Assembly (NCBI RefSeq): GCF_039541235.1
Contig: NZ_BAABFV010000001.1
Span: forward strand, 1,302,001 to 1,366,000
From: Kangiella marina
Lineage (GTDB): Bacteria; Pseudomonadota; Gammaproteobacteria; Enterobacterales; Kangiellaceae
Direction: 5' to 3'
Length of the DNA stretch: 64,000 nt
Part shown: piece after piece, positions 46,388 to 55,609 of the stretch
Numbering within the stretch: the first letter of the stretch is position 1
Layout of the letters: each line of letters opens with the position of its first letter
Notes under the pieces: model-generated
Told to the model about the DNA's origin: nothing
What the model saw: the letters and a program-made list of their open reading frames with translations, nothing else
The model's database searches: none
Made by a program: the position numbers and the translations under genes

Positions 46388-46621
46388 ATGGCGTTAACAA
46401 AGGTAGAAAGCTATACGGACAATATGCAAGCGCACATTGCCAAAGGATTACTTGAAGCCCATGGTATAGAAGCAACCATCTTGCACGATGGCTTCCACAG
46501 TACTTATGGTTCAGCGATTGGCGAAGTACCTTTAATGGTGGACGAAGAGAACCTGGTTCGTGCCAAAGAAATCCTTCATCAAGAACTCAAGGACGATAAC
46601 CTGGACTCCTTCTCAGCTTAA
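46388..46621 (+). CDS. DUF2007 protein
   Basis: A 77-residue protein, MALTKVESYTDNMQAHIAKGLLEAHGIEA, with the LMVDEENLVRAKEIL ending typical of the DUF2007 (putative signal-transducing) group. A strong ribosome site AGGAGCT precedes the ATG. It stands alone between ubiC and the convergent glpE. Function unknown. Confidence 0.85.
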   Translation: MALTKVESYTDNMQAHIAKGLLEAHGIEATILHDGFHSTYGSAIGEVPLMVDEENLVRAKEILHQELKDDNLDSFSA

Positions 46622-46653
46622 GACTAACGGTCGGCTAAGACGGTGCCATCCCT

Positions 46654-46965
46654 TTAAACTTCAACCGGGTTATTCAGTTTCCACACTTCAAAACCACCAT
46701 CCATGCTGTAAACCTCTTTAAAGCCCTGAGCAGCAAAGTACTGTGCCGCCGGTTGGCTGCTATGGCCGTGATAGCAAACCACCACTAACGGTGTTTCTTT
46801 GTCGGTACTGTCAATATAATCCGCCGCGTTCTGATTATTGATATTCACCGAATCCGGCATATGGCCTGCGGCAAAAGATTGCGGATCACGAATATCAATC
46901 ACATGGATCGATTGCTTTTCGCTCATCCGATTGACGTCATCAATACTGATACATTTAAAATTCAT
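46654..46965 (-). CDS. glpE: Thiosulfate sulfurtransferase GlpE (single-domain rhodanese)
   Basis: A 103-residue rhodanese with the catalytic Cys64 in VCYHGHSSQPAAQYF, the CYHGHSS loop characteristic of GlpE, and IDIRDPQSFAAGHMPDSVN upstream. It transfers sulfane sulfur from thiosulfate to acceptors such as cyanide or thioredoxin. It is 10 bases after the rhomboid gene in the conserved glpG/glpE pairing. Confidence 0.94.
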   Translation of the reverse strand: MNFKCISIDDVNRMSEKQSIHVIDIRDPQSFAAGHMPDSVNINNQNAADYIDSTDKETPLVVVCYHGHSSQPAAQYFAAQGFKEVYSMDGGFEVWKLNNPVEV

Positions 46966-46975
46966 AGTCAGACTA

Positions 46976-47590
46976 CTAAAACGCTTTTATCTTTGAAGTT
47001 AACACACCGAGAGCTCCACCCGATACCAAGCCGATTAAATGTGCCGCGTTGGCAATGCCCATCATGCCTGTAGAGTTGAGCACAAAGCCTAGTACTAACC
47101 AAATCATCATAAATTGCATAATTCCTGGGTGCAGCTCGACTCGGAAGAATGGATCAAATTTACGGCGCATGAAGATGAACCCAAGCAACCCATACACCAC
47201 ACCCGACATGCCGCCAAAAATATACCGTGGGCTGACATAGCCTTCCATTAAATACTCAGCAAAATATTGTGCCATGTTAGATGCGATGCCGATCACCAAC
47301 ACCAAGCCAAGCAAGTACCAAGGCCCGCGCTCTTTTTCGATTGAACCACCCAGATCCCATAACCACATCATGTTAAAAATTAGATGAATCGGCAGCGAAC
47401 CAATCATAAAATGTAAAAAGATTGGCGTCACCAGTCGATGAACTTGGCCCTGTAGTATCAGCTCCCAGTTAAACGTGAAATAATCGGTGACGCTATTGGT
47501 ACCAGACAAAGTGACAATACTGACCACAACGCTGATGGCGACCAATAATTTAGTCATCCATCCTGCCCGCATTAAAAAGTCTTTCAACAT
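46976..47590 (-). CDS. glpG: Rhomboid-family intramembrane serine protease (GlpG-like)
   Basis: A 204-residue membrane protein with about six helices. The catalytic dyad is Ser129 in FGGMSGVVYG and His184 in NAAHLIGLVSG; the structural HLIFNMMWLWDLG follows His69 in the second helix. It is shorter than E. coli GlpG and lacks that protein's cytoplasmic N-domain. Pairing with glpE supports the name. Confidence 0.9.
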   Translation of the reverse strand: MLKDFLMRAGWMTKLLVAISVVVSIVTLSGTNSVTDYFTFNWELILQGQVHRLVTPIFLHFMIGSLPIHLIFNMMWLWDLGGSIEKERGPWYLLGLVLVIGIASNMAQYFAEYLMEGYVSPRYIFGGMSGVVYGLLGFIFMRRKFDPFFRVELHPGIMQFMMIWLVLGFVLNSTGMMGIANAAHLIGLVSGGALGVLTSKIKAF

Positions 47591-47595
47591 AGCAA

Positions 47596-48051
47596 TTACT
47601 TCTCTCTTACCATTCTAATGTGTGGGATTCCATCTTCGAGATACGGCTCTGAAACGGTGTCAAAACCCAGTGACTGGTAAAACGTTTCCAAATACGCCTG
47701 AGCACTGACAGTAATCGGCCGCTTAAACTTATGATCAATATGCTCAATCGCACGCTCCATAAGTATTCGTGAAATTCCTTCACGGCGATGAGGCTGAGCC
47801 GTACAAACACGACCAATCGCACAGTAGTCTTTTCCCGCTAACCGAGTGTCATACATTCTGGCGTAAGCCACTAGGTTCTCACTGTCATCGCGTACCAACA
47901 GATGGGTCGCAGCAGGATCTTGACCATCCACATCTTGGTAAGCACACGCTTGCTCGACCACAAATACTTCAGAACGTAACGCCAAAAGCTGGTAGAGCTC
48001 GATGGTATTCAGCTCTTCCCAGCCCTTTATCTCATACAGGTAATCAGCCAT
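47596..48051 (-). CDS. elaA: GNAT-family N-acetyltransferase ElaA
   Basis: A 151-residue GNAT protein. The N-terminus with ELYQLLALRSEVFVVEQACAY and YQDVDGQDPAATHL is characteristic of ElaA. The acetyl-CoA loop reads RVCTAQPHRREGISRILME, and SAQAYLETFYQSLGF completes the fold. The acceptor is unknown. It follows tdh by seven bases on the same strand. Confidence 0.9.
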   Translation of the reverse strand: MADYLYEIKGWEELNTIELYQLLALRSEVFVVEQACAYQDVDGQDPAATHLLVRDDSENLVAYARMYDTRLAGKDYCAIGRVCTAQPHRREGISRILMERAIEHIDHKFKRPITVSAQAYLETFYQSLGFDTVSEPYLEDGIPHIRMVREK

Positions 48052-48058
48052 TAAACGC

Positions 48059-49087
48059 TTAAGAATCCCAGCTCAGTACCACTTTACCTGACTGGCCACT
48101 CGCCATGGTTTCAAAACCTTCTTCAAACTTATCGATCTCAAAACGATGGGTAATCACTGGCGACAAGTCCAAACCCGATTGCAGCATGGCAATCATCTTG
48201 TACCAGGTTTCATACATTTCACGACCATAAATACCTTTGATGATTAAGCCTTTGAATATCACTTGGTTCCAGTCAATCGCCATATCGCTTGAAGGAATAC
48301 CTAGCATCGCAATTTTACCGCCATGATTCATGGTGTTTAACATCGAAGCGAAGGCTGGTGGTGCGCCAGACATTTCTAGTCCAACGTCAAAGCCTTCGGT
48401 CATACCTAATTCATTCATGACATCTTCAAGCTTTTCTTTGGTCACATTAACCGTGCGCGTGGCGCCCATCTGTTTTGCTAAATCCAGACGGTAATCATTC
48501 ATGTCGGTAATCACAACGTGGCGCGCGCCAACATGCTTAGCAATCGCAGCAGCCATCATGCCAATTGGCCCAGCACCCGTGATCAGAACATCTTCTCCCA
48601 CTAGGTCAAACGATAAGGCAGTATGCGCAGCATTACCAAATGGGTCCAAAATCGAGGCGACATCATCTGAAATGTCGTCTGGAATCTTGTAAGCATTTTC
48701 AGCAGGAATTACCAAGTATTCACCAAAGGCTCCAGGACGGTTAACGCCAACGCCTTCAGTGTTTCGGCATAAGTGACGGCGGCCTGCACGACAGTTACGA
48801 CAGAAACCACAGGTAATATGACCTTCACCTGAAACGCGATCACCCACTTGGAAGCCTTTAACTTCTTGACCTACTTCTTCGATGATTCCGACATATTCAT
48901 GACCCACCGTCATCGGCACAGGAATGGTTTCTTGCGCCCACTCATCCCAGTGGTAAATATGCATATCGGTGCCGCAAATTGCAGTCTTCTTAATTTTAAT
49001 CAACACATCATTGTGCCCAAGCTCTGGCTTAGGATGGTCAACCATCCAGATTCCTTTTTCCGCTTTAGCCTTACTCAATGTTTTCAT
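48059..49087 (-). CDS. tdh: L-threonine 3-dehydrogenase
   Basis: Tdh oxidises threonine to 2-amino-3-ketobutyrate with NAD. The 342-residue zinc alcohol-dehydrogenase-type protein has the catalytic-zinc region [17 protein letters not shown] and [13 protein letters not shown], four structural-zinc cysteines in [15 protein letters not shown], and [15 protein letters not shown] for NAD. It follows kbl on the same strand, separated by 158 bases that hold a large inverted repeat. Confidence 0.97.
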   Translation of the reverse strand: MKTLSKAKAEKGIWMVDHPKPELGHNDVLIKIKKTAICGTDMHIYHWDEWAQETIPVPMTVGHEYVGIIEEVGQEVKGFQVGDRVSGEGHITCGFCRNCRAGRRHLCRNTEGVGVNRPGAFGEYLVIPAENAYKIPDDISDDVASILDPFGNAAHTALSFDLVGEDVLITGAGPIGMMAAAIAKHVGARHVVITDMNDYRLDLAKQMGATRTVNVTKEKLEDVMNELGMTEGFDVGLEMSGAPPAFASMLNTMNHGGKIAMLGIPSSDMAIDWNQVIFKGLIIKGIYGREMYETWYKMIAMLQSGLDLSPVITHRFEIDKFEEGFETMASGQSGKVVLSWDS

Positions 49088-49136
49088 AGGATTCTCTGCT
49101 GTTAATGGTTTCTCGTAATAGCAACCATATTTACAC

Positions 49137-49216
49137 TGTCATCCTGAACTTGATTCAGGATCTTTATAATCGTTAGAGTGCGCCAAACGAGATCCTGAAT
49201 CAAGTTCAGGATGACA
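49137..49216. repeat. Perfect 27 bp inverted repeat between kbl and tdh
   Basis: The arm at 49137-49163 and its exact complement at 49190-49216 enclose a 26-base loop. Each arm is itself palindromic (ATCCTGAA, five bases, TTCAGGAT). Arms of the type CATCCTGAACTTGATTCAGG are a widespread dispersed repeat in proteobacteria. In the kbl-tdh mRNA it makes a very stable hairpin that could stop transcription or protect the kbl message. Confidence 0.85.
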
Positions 49217-49245
49217 CTCTGTTTTGGCTTCACTCTCACAACAAT

Positions 49246-50442
49246 TTACTGTATTACGCCCAACTCTTTGCCCACTTTCTCGAAGGCAGCAATGGCGCGA
49301 TCAATATGTTCAATGTCGTGTGCTGCTGACATTTGCGTACGAATTCTTGCCTGCCCTTTCGGCACCACAGGGAATGAGAAGCCTATCACGTAGATACCTT
49401 CTTGCAGCATTTTATCGGCAAAATTACTGGCTAATGATGCATCGCCCAACATTACAGGAATAATCGGGTGTTCGCCTGGGACTAAATCAAAACCCAAAGC
49501 CGTCATCTTTTCACGGAAGTATTCACTGTTATGCTTTAATTTCTGGCGCAATTCATCACCGCTTTCCAGCATATCCAACACACGCAAACTGGCTGATGCA
49601 ATCACCGGCGCTAATGTGTTTGAGAATAAGTAAGGACGCGAGCGCTGACGTAACCACTCCACAATTTCTTTACGCGCAGAAGTATAACCGCCCGAAGCAC
49701 CGCCTAACGCTTTACCCAATGTGCCCGTAATAATATCGACACGATCCATGACACCACAATGTTCATGCGTACCACGGCCTTTATCGCCGATAAAGCCAAC
49801 CGCATGCGAATCATCAACCATCACCAACGCATTGTATTTATCCGCAAGATCGCACACGCTTTCTAAGTCAGCGATAATGCCATCCATTGAGAAAACACCG
49901 TCGGTCACAATCAATTTATAACGCGCACCATCAGCATCCGCCTGTTTTAACTGTTTTTCCAGGTCTGCCATGTCGTTATTGCTATAGCGGTAACGCATCG
50001 CTTTACACAAACGCACCCCGTCAATAATCGAAGCATGGTTTAACGAGTCAGAAATAATGGCGTCTTCTTTCGACAAAATCGTTTCGAACAAACCAGTATT
50101 GGCATCAAAACACGATGAATACAAAATCGTATCTTCCATCCCAAGGAAGTCGCTGATACGGCTTTCTAATTCTTTATGGACATCTTGTGTACCACAAATA
50201 AAACGCACCGAAGCCATACCATAGCCTTGCTTATCAAGCGCGGCCTTGCCCGCTTCAATCAATTCAGGACTGTTCGCCAAGCCTAGATAGTTGTTGGCAC
50301 AAAAGTTTAGAACGCTTTCACCAGAAGTGACGTGGATATCCGCGGCCTGCTGCGAATCGATCACACGCTCTTTCTTGTATAAGCCTTCGGACTTAACGTC
50401 CTCAATTTGAGACTGGAGATGACTTAAGAAATCTTTATTCAT
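49246..50442 (-). CDS. kbl: Glycine C-acetyltransferase (2-amino-3-ketobutyrate CoA ligase)
   Basis: Kbl cleaves 2-amino-3-ketobutyrate with CoA to glycine and acetyl-CoA, completing threonine breakdown with Tdh. The 398-residue PLP enzyme of the alpha-oxoamine synthase family has [34 protein letters not shown] and the PLP lysine in [17 protein letters not shown]. It is the upstream gene of the kbl-tdh pair, with AAGGGT as ribosome site. Confidence 0.97.
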   Translation of the reverse strand: MNKDFLSHLQSQIEDVKSEGLYKKERVIDSQQAADIHVTSGESVLNFCANNYLGLANSPELIEAGKAALDKQGYGMASVRFICGTQDVHKELESRISDFLGMEDTILYSSCFDANTGLFETILSKEDAIISDSLNHASIIDGVRLCKAMRYRYSNNDMADLEKQLKQADADGARYKLIVTDGVFSMDGIIADLESVCDLADKYNALVMVDDSHAVGFIGDKGRGTHEHCGVMDRVDIITGTLGKALGGASGGYTSARKEIVEWLRQRSRPYLFSNTLAPVIASASLRVLDMLESGDELRQKLKHNSEYFREKMTALGFDLVPGEHPIIPVMLGDASLASNFADKMLQEGIYVIGFSFPVVPKGQARIRTQMSAAHDIEHIDRAIAAFEKVGKELGVIQ

Positions 50443-50568
50443 GGAACACCCTTATGAAATATTACGATCTGACCAACCTTGTAGCTCCGCCAGACCCCTG
50501 AAGGTTTACTAAATTGCCGTTATTCTAACATTGATACACCCTAGATTCCTTAGCCTCAATACTTTTTA

Positions 50569-50596
50569 TTGACAGATTAAGATATCTAATTACACT
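50569..50596 (+). promoter_or_regulatory. Sigma-70 type promoter of the 50622 gene
   Basis: A consensus -35 box TTGACA (50569-50574) is followed after 16 bases by TACACT (50591-50596). A strong AAGGAG ribosome site (50611-50616) leads into the ATG at 50622. Confidence 0.6.
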
Positions 50597-50621
50597 TTCT
50601 ACTGTCTAACAAGGAGAATAT

Positions 50622-51641
50622 ATGGGAACCATTTTTCAAATCATAGGAATCATCGTCGTTAGCCTAATCGTTTTACTCATTTTAGGGTATTTTGGACTCA
50701 AATATTACATAAGGCTTAAGGTTGGTAAGCAGCTGTCAAAAGTTATAGAGCACGGCCCCCTCGATCAGCCTGCACGAATCACTTTGGAACAAGCTTTAAA
50801 AGATGACATAAAGTCATCGGAATTCCACCAATACGTAAACACCGTTAAATCACTGGATATGATAGAAGTTGGATATTTCACTATACCCCAACTCAATGAC
50901 ACGCAACTTTACGCGGCTTATTCCCCTGATAAAAAAGCTTGTATCGTCATTTATTCCCATATTATAGGTTGTTTCTTTGATGTCGTGGCACCGCTTTCAG
51001 ACGGCACCAACTTAACCTTCAGCACAGCCCCTTTCGCAGAGGGCATGGATTATCCGCCGGGCGAGGAAAAGCACTTTCTCCCCCAAGAAACCACAGTTAA
51101 TGAAGCCTATCAAATGCTGTTGGATGATGGTCGCCAGCGTTTGACCCTTGAATTACCGTTTAAAGACTATTTTGAGCAAGCCTATGCTAAAGAGATGGAC
51201 TGGCGTTTAACCCAAGGAATGACTGAGCATGAAATCCGTAATCAAGCGGCTTTAAATGGTCAGCAGGTATCAGAAGAAGATATCTACGCTGCTCTTGAAG
51301 AACAAAATCAACTCTATTCCGAAGAGCTAGATAAGTTAGTAATTGCCAACTTCCTCGATAGCGACCATATTACGGCTAAAGAATGGAATCAGTATCAAGA
51401 TCATTTATTAGTAGTACACGAGAAGACTTCTTTGGAGTACTTACAGGAAGTTCTTCACTGGCATATCAATGACCTTTCCCCGAATAATACCTTTGCCAAT
51501 ATTATTGATAGAGCAAAAAATTGCTTTGAACTTATTTCAGAGTTAAACAATTATTTGCCCGAACAAAAGCAATTACAACTCATTGGACAGGTGCAAGATC
51601 CAGTAGACGCAAAATTCTACTATAACCCTAACTTCTTTTGA
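50622..51641 (+). CDS. Unknown membrane-anchored protein
   Basis: A 339-residue protein with one N-terminal membrane helix (IIGIIVVSLIVLLILGYFGL, about 7-27) and a long soluble part that is likely cytoplasmic because the following residues are Lys/Arg-rich (KYYIRLKVGKQLSK). The body is acidic, with no motif I recognise; ALEEQNQLYSEELDKLV suggests a helical stretch. It is monocistronic, with its own promoter and a terminator hairpin after it. Confidence 0.65.
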   Translation: MGTIFQIIGIIVVSLIVLLILGYFGLKYYIRLKVGKQLSKVIEHGPLDQPARITLEQALKDDIKSSEFHQYVNTVKSLDMIEVGYFTIPQLNDTQLYAAYSPDKKACIVIYSHIIGCFFDVVAPLSDGTNLTFSTAPFAEGMDYPPGEEKHFLPQETTVNEAYQMLLDDGRQRLTLELPFKDYFEQAYAKEMDWRLTQGMTEHEIRNQAALNGQQVSEEDIYAALEEQNQLYSEELDKLVIANFLDSDHITAKEWNQYQDHLLVVHEKTSLEYLQEVLHWHINDLSPNNTFANIIDRAKNCFELISELNNYLPEQKQLQLIGQVQDPVDAKFYYNPNFF

Positions 51642-51654
51642 TAGCTGACTTTCT

Positions 51655-51684
51655 GTGCCTCACTCAAAACACGCCGTGAGGCAC
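51655..51684. terminator. Bidirectional hairpin between two convergent genes
   Basis: GTGCCTCAC at 51655-51663 and its exact complement at 51676-51684 enclose 12 bases. It lies 14 bases after the 50622 gene and just past the stop of the convergent PH-domain gene. T runs are short on both sides. Confidence 0.6.
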
Positions 51685-51688
51685 TTAT

Positions 51689-53206
51689 TCACCAAACGAA
51701 CTGTTTGTTGCTGACGCGATCTACCAATTTATTCTGTATCGTTAATGCGTCGTCCAACATGATATAAGGAATGTCGATATGGTGTGCCCCAACTATCGCT
51801 CCCGCAGTATCCACTTCTAATTTAGCCATGCCATAACGGCGGTCAAAGAGACTTTCCTTGACTTGAACGGTTTGGATTTTGCTTAAGCGGACGTAGGTTT
51901 CTTTTTTGAAAATAACACCACTTTTGAAGCCGATCATGTCTTGATCGAGGCAATATGCCGTATTTTTAACGTAAGCCTTGGCGTAAAAATAACTTAAGAT
52001 CGCCAACACTAGAAAGGCAGGAATGATCCAGCCCCAGTGCACCAATGCCAGTGGCGCCGACAACACCGCACTGATCAATACGAGTTTCTTAGTAATTCTT
52101 TTTACAGCTAAAGACTCAATGCCCTGCCACTCGATCGCTTGCCAACTAATGTCTGGCTGAATGTCATTGAGTATTTCTGGACGACGCTCTTGTGCAAACA
52201 AAGGCGCAACCTCTTTAATCGCCAACCCCTGATTTTCGTGATTTACTCCGCCAGCCGTTTCAACACTCACGGTTAAACGCTTAAACCACCGGTGTAACAG
52301 CGAATTGCGTACCGTTAAGGTCTGAATGCGTGACATCGGGATGGTCGCTTGCATTCGTGTCAACAAACCCATGGTCGCCTGCAACTTCCCTTTATTTTTC
52401 AGTAATTCGAAATCGTGCAACTTAAACAAAGCAAAGGTAATCGATAGCAGCCATAACCCTAATAGCCCCATGACCGCTAGCACTAGACCATAAACCACGA
52501 TGGTTAAGGCTCCAAAGTCACCTAGCACACTATCAAAACTGGCGGTTAACCAATTGGCAATGCTGACAATCTTATTTTCAATATAGTCTTTTAACGCACC
52601 ATCGCTTAACTGCGACAGGAAACCAAACACCACCGCCAGAATCACTAAGCCCTTATTAGTAATGACTCCATAGCGCACAATTTCACTAAAAGGCATCCGC
52701 AGCAGCGAGGGTTTGGATGGCGTCACACCCTCGTCTTGTGTTTGCTCATCTTCAGCTTCGCCCTCCTCACTTCCATGCACCAGGCGTTTCAGCTCCTTCA
52801 CCGCCGCCATATCCACGACATTGATCACCGCTTCAGGCTTGCCCCCCGATGCTGACTCTAACTGCACCGTGACCACGCCCAAAATACGATGTAATGGGTT
52901 TTGCGTCAGGTTTAAATTTTGAATACGCTTATAAGGCACCTGACGTTCATTCCTGAAAATAATCCCTTCTTTGACGCGTATCTGGTTGGGCTCAAGCCAA
53001 TAACGATAAAACCGATACTGAATAACCGAGGCTAGACTCACTAACAGGGCAATCGCTAGCGCAATGTATTCCCAATAACTGCCACCAGGTCCAACTAAAG
53101 CAATCAATACCGGAAATAGGATCTTCTTGATATTATCCAAGAGGATAAAAATAGGCGATGTTTTATGGAGCTTTCGTTCTTCCTTAGACTGCATCATCGT
53201 CGCCAT
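51689..53206 (-). CDS. PH-domain membrane protein, YdbT-like
   Basis: The 505-residue protein has three bacterial PH-like (bPH2) modules separated by membrane helices: RFYRYWLEPNQIRVKEGIIFRN with VPYKRIQNLNL, then LLTRMQATIPMSRIQTLTVRN, and near the C-terminus SGVIFKKETYVRLSKIQTVQV. This is the YdbT architecture; it is normally paired with YdbS, as here. The chosen ATG at 53206 overlaps ydbS by 23 bases; ATGs at 53197 and 53194 are alternatives. Role unknown, perhaps in membrane stress. Confidence 0.88.
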   Translation of the reverse strand: MATMMQSKEERKLHKTSPIFILLDNIKKILFPVLIALVGPGGSYWEYIALAIALLVSLASVIQYRFYRYWLEPNQIRVKEGIIFRNERQVPYKRIQNLNLTQNPLHRILGVVTVQLESASGGKPEAVINVVDMAAVKELKRLVHGSEEGEAEDEQTQDEGVTPSKPSLLRMPFSEIVRYGVITNKGLVILAVVFGFLSQLSDGALKDYIENKIVSIANWLTASFDSVLGDFGALTIVVYGLVLAVMGLLGLWLLSITFALFKLHDFELLKNKGKLQATMGLLTRMQATIPMSRIQTLTVRNSLLHRWFKRLTVSVETAGGVNHENQGLAIKEVAPLFAQERRPEILNDIQPDISWQAIEWQGIESLAVKRITKKLVLISAVLSAPLALVHWGWIIPAFLVLAILSYFYAKAYVKNTAYCLDQDMIGFKSGVIFKKETYVRLSKIQTVQVKESLFDRRYGMAKLEVDTAGAIVGAHHIDIPYIMLDDALTIQNKLVDRVSNKQFVW

Positions 53207-53678
53207 CTTGTCTGAGTTGCTCCCTGAGATCGTTTGCAACCTCAAATTCCAAGCCATCCAACGGCACTGAGGCATCACGAGTACCGGCGGTATAAACCAC
53301 CAGCTTGGCCAGCTTATATTTGCGCTGCAAAGGGCCTTGAGCCACATCAGTATGCTGAATACGATTTCGTGGCACTAGTGTTTTTCGACGCCATAATACT
53401 CCTCGCTGAATATAGAGGCCTTCCTCCGTCAGCCAATACCAAGTGTACTGATACGATTTTCGCGCCCACACAAACCCCAGCAAAAAGATAAACAACACCG
53501 CGGCAGCTATTATCCCGCAAAGTAGCCAACTTGCTGCAATAAACGAGACCACGCCCCCTGCAATCATCAATATCGCAGCGAAAATACCGTGGCTTATTCG
53601 TGAGGCTTTTATCGAATCGGGATGCAGCTGTAGCGACTCTTCTGGCCTGACATCAATAAGTGATTGTTTTTCTGACAT
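53184..53678 (-). CDS. PH-domain membrane protein, YdbS-like
   Basis: A 164-residue protein with two membrane helices (about 32-50 and 53-71) followed by one bPH2 domain: WYWLTEEGLYIQRGVLWRRKTLVPRNRIQHTDVAQGPLQRKY. It is the short partner of the YdbT-like protein and overlaps its start. The ribosome site AAGGAG and a promoter with TATAAT lie directly upstream. Confidence 0.88.
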   Translation of the reverse strand: MSEKQSLIDVRPEESLQLHPDSIKASRISHGIFAAILMIAGGVVSFIAASWLLCGIIAAAVLFIFLLGFVWARKSYQYTWYWLTEEGLYIQRGVLWRRKTLVPRNRIQHTDVAQGPLQRKYKLAKLVVYTAGTRDASVPLDGLEFEVANDLREQLRQDGDDDAV

Positions 53679-53700
53679 TATTCTCTCCTTTGAAGGCCAT

Positions 53701-53728
53701 ATTATAGTCAGTGATAGACTCTTGACCA
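53701..53728 (-). promoter_or_regulatory. Promoter of the ydbS-ydbT pair
   Basis: On the minus strand, TGGTCA (53723-53728) and a perfect -10 box TATAAT (53701-53706) are spaced by 16 bases, 23 bases before the YdbS start at 53678. Confidence 0.55.
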
Positions 53729-53766
53729 GCGCCTAAATGTTACAGTGTTTATCTGACCTAAGGGTC

Positions 53767-54117
53767 TTAGCGATCCCTCTGTCTTTGTCTCAGCCAAGCT
53801 TCAAGACCGCCATGTAAGCTGTAAACACAGCTATAGTCTGACTCAATCAATCTATGCGCGGCATTAAAACTCTTTTGGCCGAGCTGACAAACAATCACCA
53901 CAGGCTCGTCAGGATCAAGCTCATTAATCAGGTTTGCAAACTCAGTAATCGGGGTTGATAGCGACTTATCAGCAACTAGCTGACTCTCGTCGAGCGCCTG
54001 CTCATCACCAGTGACATTGATCACCAGCGGTGCGTCCGACTGCTTCAACCACACTGCCAGCTGTTGCGGCTCAATAAACTGTACCGCTTCGGATTCTTCG
54101 GCAACAAACTTAGCCAT
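53767..54117 (-). CDS. Rhodanese-like protein at the end of the thi operon
   Basis: A 116-residue single rhodanese domain: PLVINVTGDEQALDES, VVIVCQLGQKSFNAAHRL with the presumed catalytic Cys77, and YSLHGGLEAWLRQR. Its ATG overlaps the stop of thiDE by eight bases, so it is translationally coupled to the thiamine genes. It may carry persulfide sulfur to the ThiS thiocarboxylate, a job done in E. coli by the rhodanese domain of ThiI. That role is inference from position. Confidence 0.85.
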   Translation of the reverse strand: MAKFVAEESEAVQFIEPQQLAVWLKQSDAPLVINVTGDEQALDESQLVADKSLSTPITEFANLINELDPDEPVVIVCQLGQKSFNAAHRLIESDYSCVYSLHGGLEAWLRQRQRDR

Positions 54118-55609
54118 TCTTCAACAACTCCAACATCGTTCGCGTAACCTCTTCCGGTTCATCAGCATGAGTAATCGCGGAAATCATGGCAATCCCTGAT
54201 ACCCCAGTGTTCATCACTTGTGGCAGTCGCTGGAGATTGATGCCGCCAATTGCCACCCACGGATAATCTGGCAACAAATTCTTCCACTTCATTAAATTAT
54301 CAATACCATGTGGTATCCACGGCATGTCTTTACTATCGGTGTGGTAAACAGGTCCGCATGCCAAGTAACTCGGCTTAATCGCATGAGCACGAGCCACTTC
54401 ATAATAGCAGTGCGTGCTTAACCCTAAGCGCAAGCCGGCTTTAGCAATGGCTGTGAGATCAGCCGTTTCCAAGTCTTCTTGCCCCAAGTGCACACCATAT
54501 GCTCCATGCTGAATGGCGAGAGACCAGTAATCATTAATAAATAATCGTGCTTGGAAATTCTCAGCTATCTGTATCGCCTTTTTGATTTCATCTTCTAAGG
54601 CTTGGCCCTGTAAATCCTTCACACGCAATTGAATCGTTGTGACGCCTAATGGTAACAGCCGCTCTAACCAGTCAGCGCGATCAACTACGGGATACAGACC
54701 CAACGCACCCTGCTCCGTGCAGCGAGGAAAATCATAGGGGATAGGATCGCTCATATCAGCAGTAAGCAGAGGAACATCTCGCGCCTCATGCGGCCAAGTC
54801 AAAGGTTTGAGTGGCCCTTTTTGCTCCCCTCCTTGGCTGGTAATACTGTAGCCGTGTCGTAATCCTTGATTCAGTAACATCTTACCAATGACCACCGAGT
54901 CCTCTAGCGTATTCTGATGGGCTAATGCGGCTGTCATCGCTGACGCTAGCACACAGCCAGTGCCTCGGGTATTGACGGTGTTTTGTTTTTTACTGTGCAA
55001 CCAAAACGACTGTTGATCGGTCACAAAATAGTCGTGTAAAAAATCATCCGTTGCCGTTTCTAAAGATTCCGTATGCCCACCCTTGACCAGCACCGCTTTT
55101 ACGCCACGATCCAATAATACTTCGGCTGCTTGCACGATCGTTTTTTCGTCTTTAACCTCGACACCACTCAACACACTGAGTTCTGGAATGTTAGGGGTTA
55201 ACAAACTTGCGTGCGGCAATAACCCTTTGTATTGCACCATGGTGTCTGCATCCACCAATGGCTTACCCGAACTGCTGATCAGCACCGGATCGATAACAAC
55301 CGAGCCCGAATAGCTTTCGACAAAATCCAGTAACGCCTGAAGGGCGTCTTGAGTTGGAATCAAGCCAACTTTAATTGCAGCTGGGAAAAAGTCAGTTTTG
55401 AGCGCTTCAAACTGCACAGCAATCTGTTCGTAAGTAAGAGGGTTTACCGCAATGACGTGGTGATTATTCTGCGCGGTGACGGCAGTGGTTATCATACAAG
55501 GATGCACACTCAAAGCTTCCATTGCTCTAACGTCCGCCACTTGACCCGCTAATCCTGCAGTATCCGAACCAGCGACCGTCCATACCACCGGCTTATGATC
55601 GGCTACCAT
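54110..55609 (-). CDS. thiDE: Bifunctional HMP(P) kinase / thiamine-phosphate synthase (ThiD-ThiE fusion)
   Basis: Residues 1-260 are a ThiD ribokinase-type kinase, with VVIDPVLISSSGKPL, LLTPNIPEL and the catalytic Cys in NTRGTGCVLASAM. The N-terminal substrate loop, usually AGSDxxGGAGIQAD, reads AGSDTAGLAGQVAD, a noticeable departure. Residues 300-499 are ThiE: YPVVDRADWL, TTIQLRVKD, FINDYWSLAIQHGAYGVHLGQEDL, LGLSTH, CGPVYHTDSK and IGGIN. The fusion makes HMP-PP and joins it to the thiazole phosphate. The ATG overlaps the thiG stop by one base. Confidence 0.93.
   Translation of the reverse strand: MVADHKPVVWTVAGSDTAGLAGQVADVRAMEALSVHPCMITTAVTAQNNHHVIAVNPLTYEQIAVQFEALKTDFFPAAIKVGLIPTQDALQALLDFVESYSGSVVIDPVLISSSGKPLVDADTMVQYKGLLPHASLLTPNIPELSVLSGVEVKDEKTIVQAAEVLLDRGVKAVLVKGGHTESLETATDDFLHDYFVTDQQSFWLHSKKQNTVNTRGTGCVLASAMTAALAHQNTLEDSVVIGKMLLNQGLRHGYSITSQGGEQKGPLKPLTWPHEARDVPLLTADMSDPIPYDFPRCTEQGALGLYPVVDRADWLERLLPLGVTTIQLRVKDLQGQALEDEIKKAIQIAENFQARLFINDYWSLAIQHGAYGVHLGQEDLETADLTAIAKAGLRLGLSTHCYYEVARAHAIKPSYLACGPVYHTDSKDMPWIPHGIDNLMKWKNLLPDYPWVAIGGINLQRLPQVMNTGVSGIAMISAITHADEPEEVTRTMLELLKNG

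Noticed and set aside
49164-49189. Loop of the 27 bp inverted repeat as a CRISPR or integron unit
   Set aside because: There is a single inverted pair, not a series of direct repeats, and no cas or integrase gene.
53207-53347. Longer start for the YdbT-like protein
   Set aside because: The extension is the antiparallel-frame shadow of the ydbS gene and is rich in Trp, Pro and Ser, unlike the family.
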